6,154 nucleotides of DNA from Alphaproteobacteria bacterium. GTDB taxonomy: Bacteria; Pseudomonadota; Alphaproteobacteria; RS24. Where the stretch lies: positions 1 to 6,154 of the forward strand of contig JAPPQG010000097.1 of the NCBI GenBank assembly GCA_028816945.1, given 5' to 3'. Below, one piece after another: positions 5,304-6,154 of the stretch. Below the pieces are notes generated by a model. The model saw nothing but the letters and a program-made list of their open reading frames with translations. It was not told the DNA's origin and did no database searches. Position 1 is the stretch's first letter; each line of letters begins with the position of its first letter. The translations under genes were made by a program, and so were the position numbers.

Positions 5304-6131
5304 TTAAATCTGCAAATCAGCTAGCACAGGCACATGGTCTGAGGGCTGTTTCCAACCGCGTGCTGTGCGTATAATGTCAAAATGCTTAACCTTGCCATTG
5401 AGAGCGGGGCTAGTCCAAATATGGTCGAGCCGCCGTCCCCTATCAGAGGACGCCCAATCGCGCGCCCGATAGCTCCACCAAGAATAAAGTTTCTCACTCG
5501 GTGGCACAAAATCACGGGCAATATCATCCCATTTATGCGCGGCTTGCAATTTTGCTAATTTTTCACGCTCAATCGGCGTATGGCTTATGACATTTTGTAA
5601 TTGTTTAGACGACCACACATCGTGTTCGAAGGGGGCTGTGTTCAAATCGCCAACCAACACACGAAGAGCCGTTTTTTTATTGCGCGCTTTTTTGAAATAA
5701 GCCGTCATGGCATCTAAGAAAGCCAATTTATAGGCGAATTTTTCATTCACTGTCCAATCAGGGTCATCGCCGCCGGCTGGCACATAGAAATTATGGAGCG
5801 ATAAATCTTGCGTGCCTAATTTATATTCTGTTTCAATATGGCGGCCGTCGGCAAGCCCGCCAAATTCGATAATGCGCTCATTTGCGATTGGCAAATTGCT
5901 GATTGTCGCAACCCCGTGATAGGCTTTAATGCCATTTAAGGCGATATGTTGATAGCCTAATTTATGAAATTGTTTTTGCGGGAATTCATCATTCTGGCAT
6001 TTAATTTCTTGGAGGCATAATATATTGGGCTGGTATTTTTTGAGGATTTTGACAGCAAGCCCAACGCGCAAGCGCACTGAATTAATGTTCCAAGTGATAA
6101 TGCGTATCTTATGCGTGCGTTTGCGACTCAT
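5304..6131 (-). CDS. xthA: Exodeoxyribonuclease III family AP endonuclease
   Basis: Mg-dependent DNA repair nuclease of the EEP (exonuclease-endonuclease-phosphatase) fold; it cuts at abasic sites and degrades from 3' ends in base excision repair. The 275 residues carry all core motifs: WNINSVRLR with Asn15, LQEIK with metal-binding Glu42, NFYVPAGGD with Tyr116, GDLNTAP with Asp162 and Asn164, RGRRLDHIW with Asp236-His237, and SDHVPV with Asp265-His266. Length is normal (about 255-275). The start ATG 6131 puts the first strand (IRIITWN) at residues 9-15, as expected, but no strong ribosome site precedes it; the flank is AT-rich with AAGATATAAGAT. The stop at 5304 faces the response regulator gene. 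I see no missing catalytic residue. Confidence 0.96.
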   Translation of the reverse strand: MSRKRTHKIRIITWNINSVRLRVGLAVKILKKYQPNILCLQEIKCQNDEFPQKQFHKLGYQHIALNGIKAYHGVATISNLPIANERIIEFGGLADGRHIETEYKLGTQDLSLHNFYVPAGGDDPDWTVNEKFAYKLAFLDAMTAYFKKARNKKTALRVLVGDLNTAPFEHDVWSSKQLQNVISHTPIEREKLAKLQAAHKWDDIARDFVPPSEKLYSWWSYRARDWASSDRGRRLDHIWTSPALNGKVKHFDIIRTARGWKQPSDHVPVLADLQI

Positions 6132-6154
6132 TATATTATTATCTTATATCTTAT

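Overview
The window reads as chromosomal DNA of an alphaproteobacterium with moderate, slightly AT-leaning composition. The lineage call rests on protein character: a LeuRS with the [12 protein letters not shown] editing motif, a DUF3576 lipoprotein directly upstream of leuS, a degenerate ThiE/TenI protein, a cytosolic-looking YkuD-type L,D-transpeptidase, and an OmpR-type response regulator with no kinase beside it. I recognise nothing that fixes genus or order. There are no tRNAs, rRNAs, insertion sequences, CRISPR arrays or phage genes. All seven main genes are housekeeping or envelope genes, so this is a core region.

Layout. From about 2800 leftwards, three genes run on the minus strand: a ThiE/TenI-like protein (2114-2797), a DUF3576 lipoprotein (1412-1972) and leuS (5' two-thirds of the visible end, 1-1399, cut by the window edge). 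leuS begins 12 bases after the lipoprotein stop, so these two are probably co-transcribed. A 252-base divergent gap (2798-3049) holds five 18-bp tandem units, each centred on a dyad CCAAT-A-ATTGG. To its right yggS runs on the plus strand (3050-3772), starting at TTG and overlapping a possible 14-codon leader ORF. yggS converges on an L,D-transpeptidase gene (3818-4390, minus), which is divergent from the response regulator gene (4539-5225, plus) across a 148-base control region. The regulator converges on an exonuclease III-family gene (5304-6131, minus).

How it fits together. LeuRS charges tRNA-Leu. The lipoprotein and the L,D-transpeptidase point to envelope assembly, and the regulator sits head to head with the transpeptidase, so it may control it. 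YggS (PLP homeostasis), the ThiE/TenI-like protein (thiamine-type fold) and exonuclease III (DNA repair) have no evident link to each other.

The most unusual content is short tandem repetition in several separate places: 18-bp units between genes, 12-bp units in the yggS 5' end, a 15-bp duplication in the transpeptidase gene and 12-bp units just after the regulator stop. All periods are multiples of three. I do not see a clear new multi-gene system; the palindromic 18-bp array is the best candidate for something undescribed.
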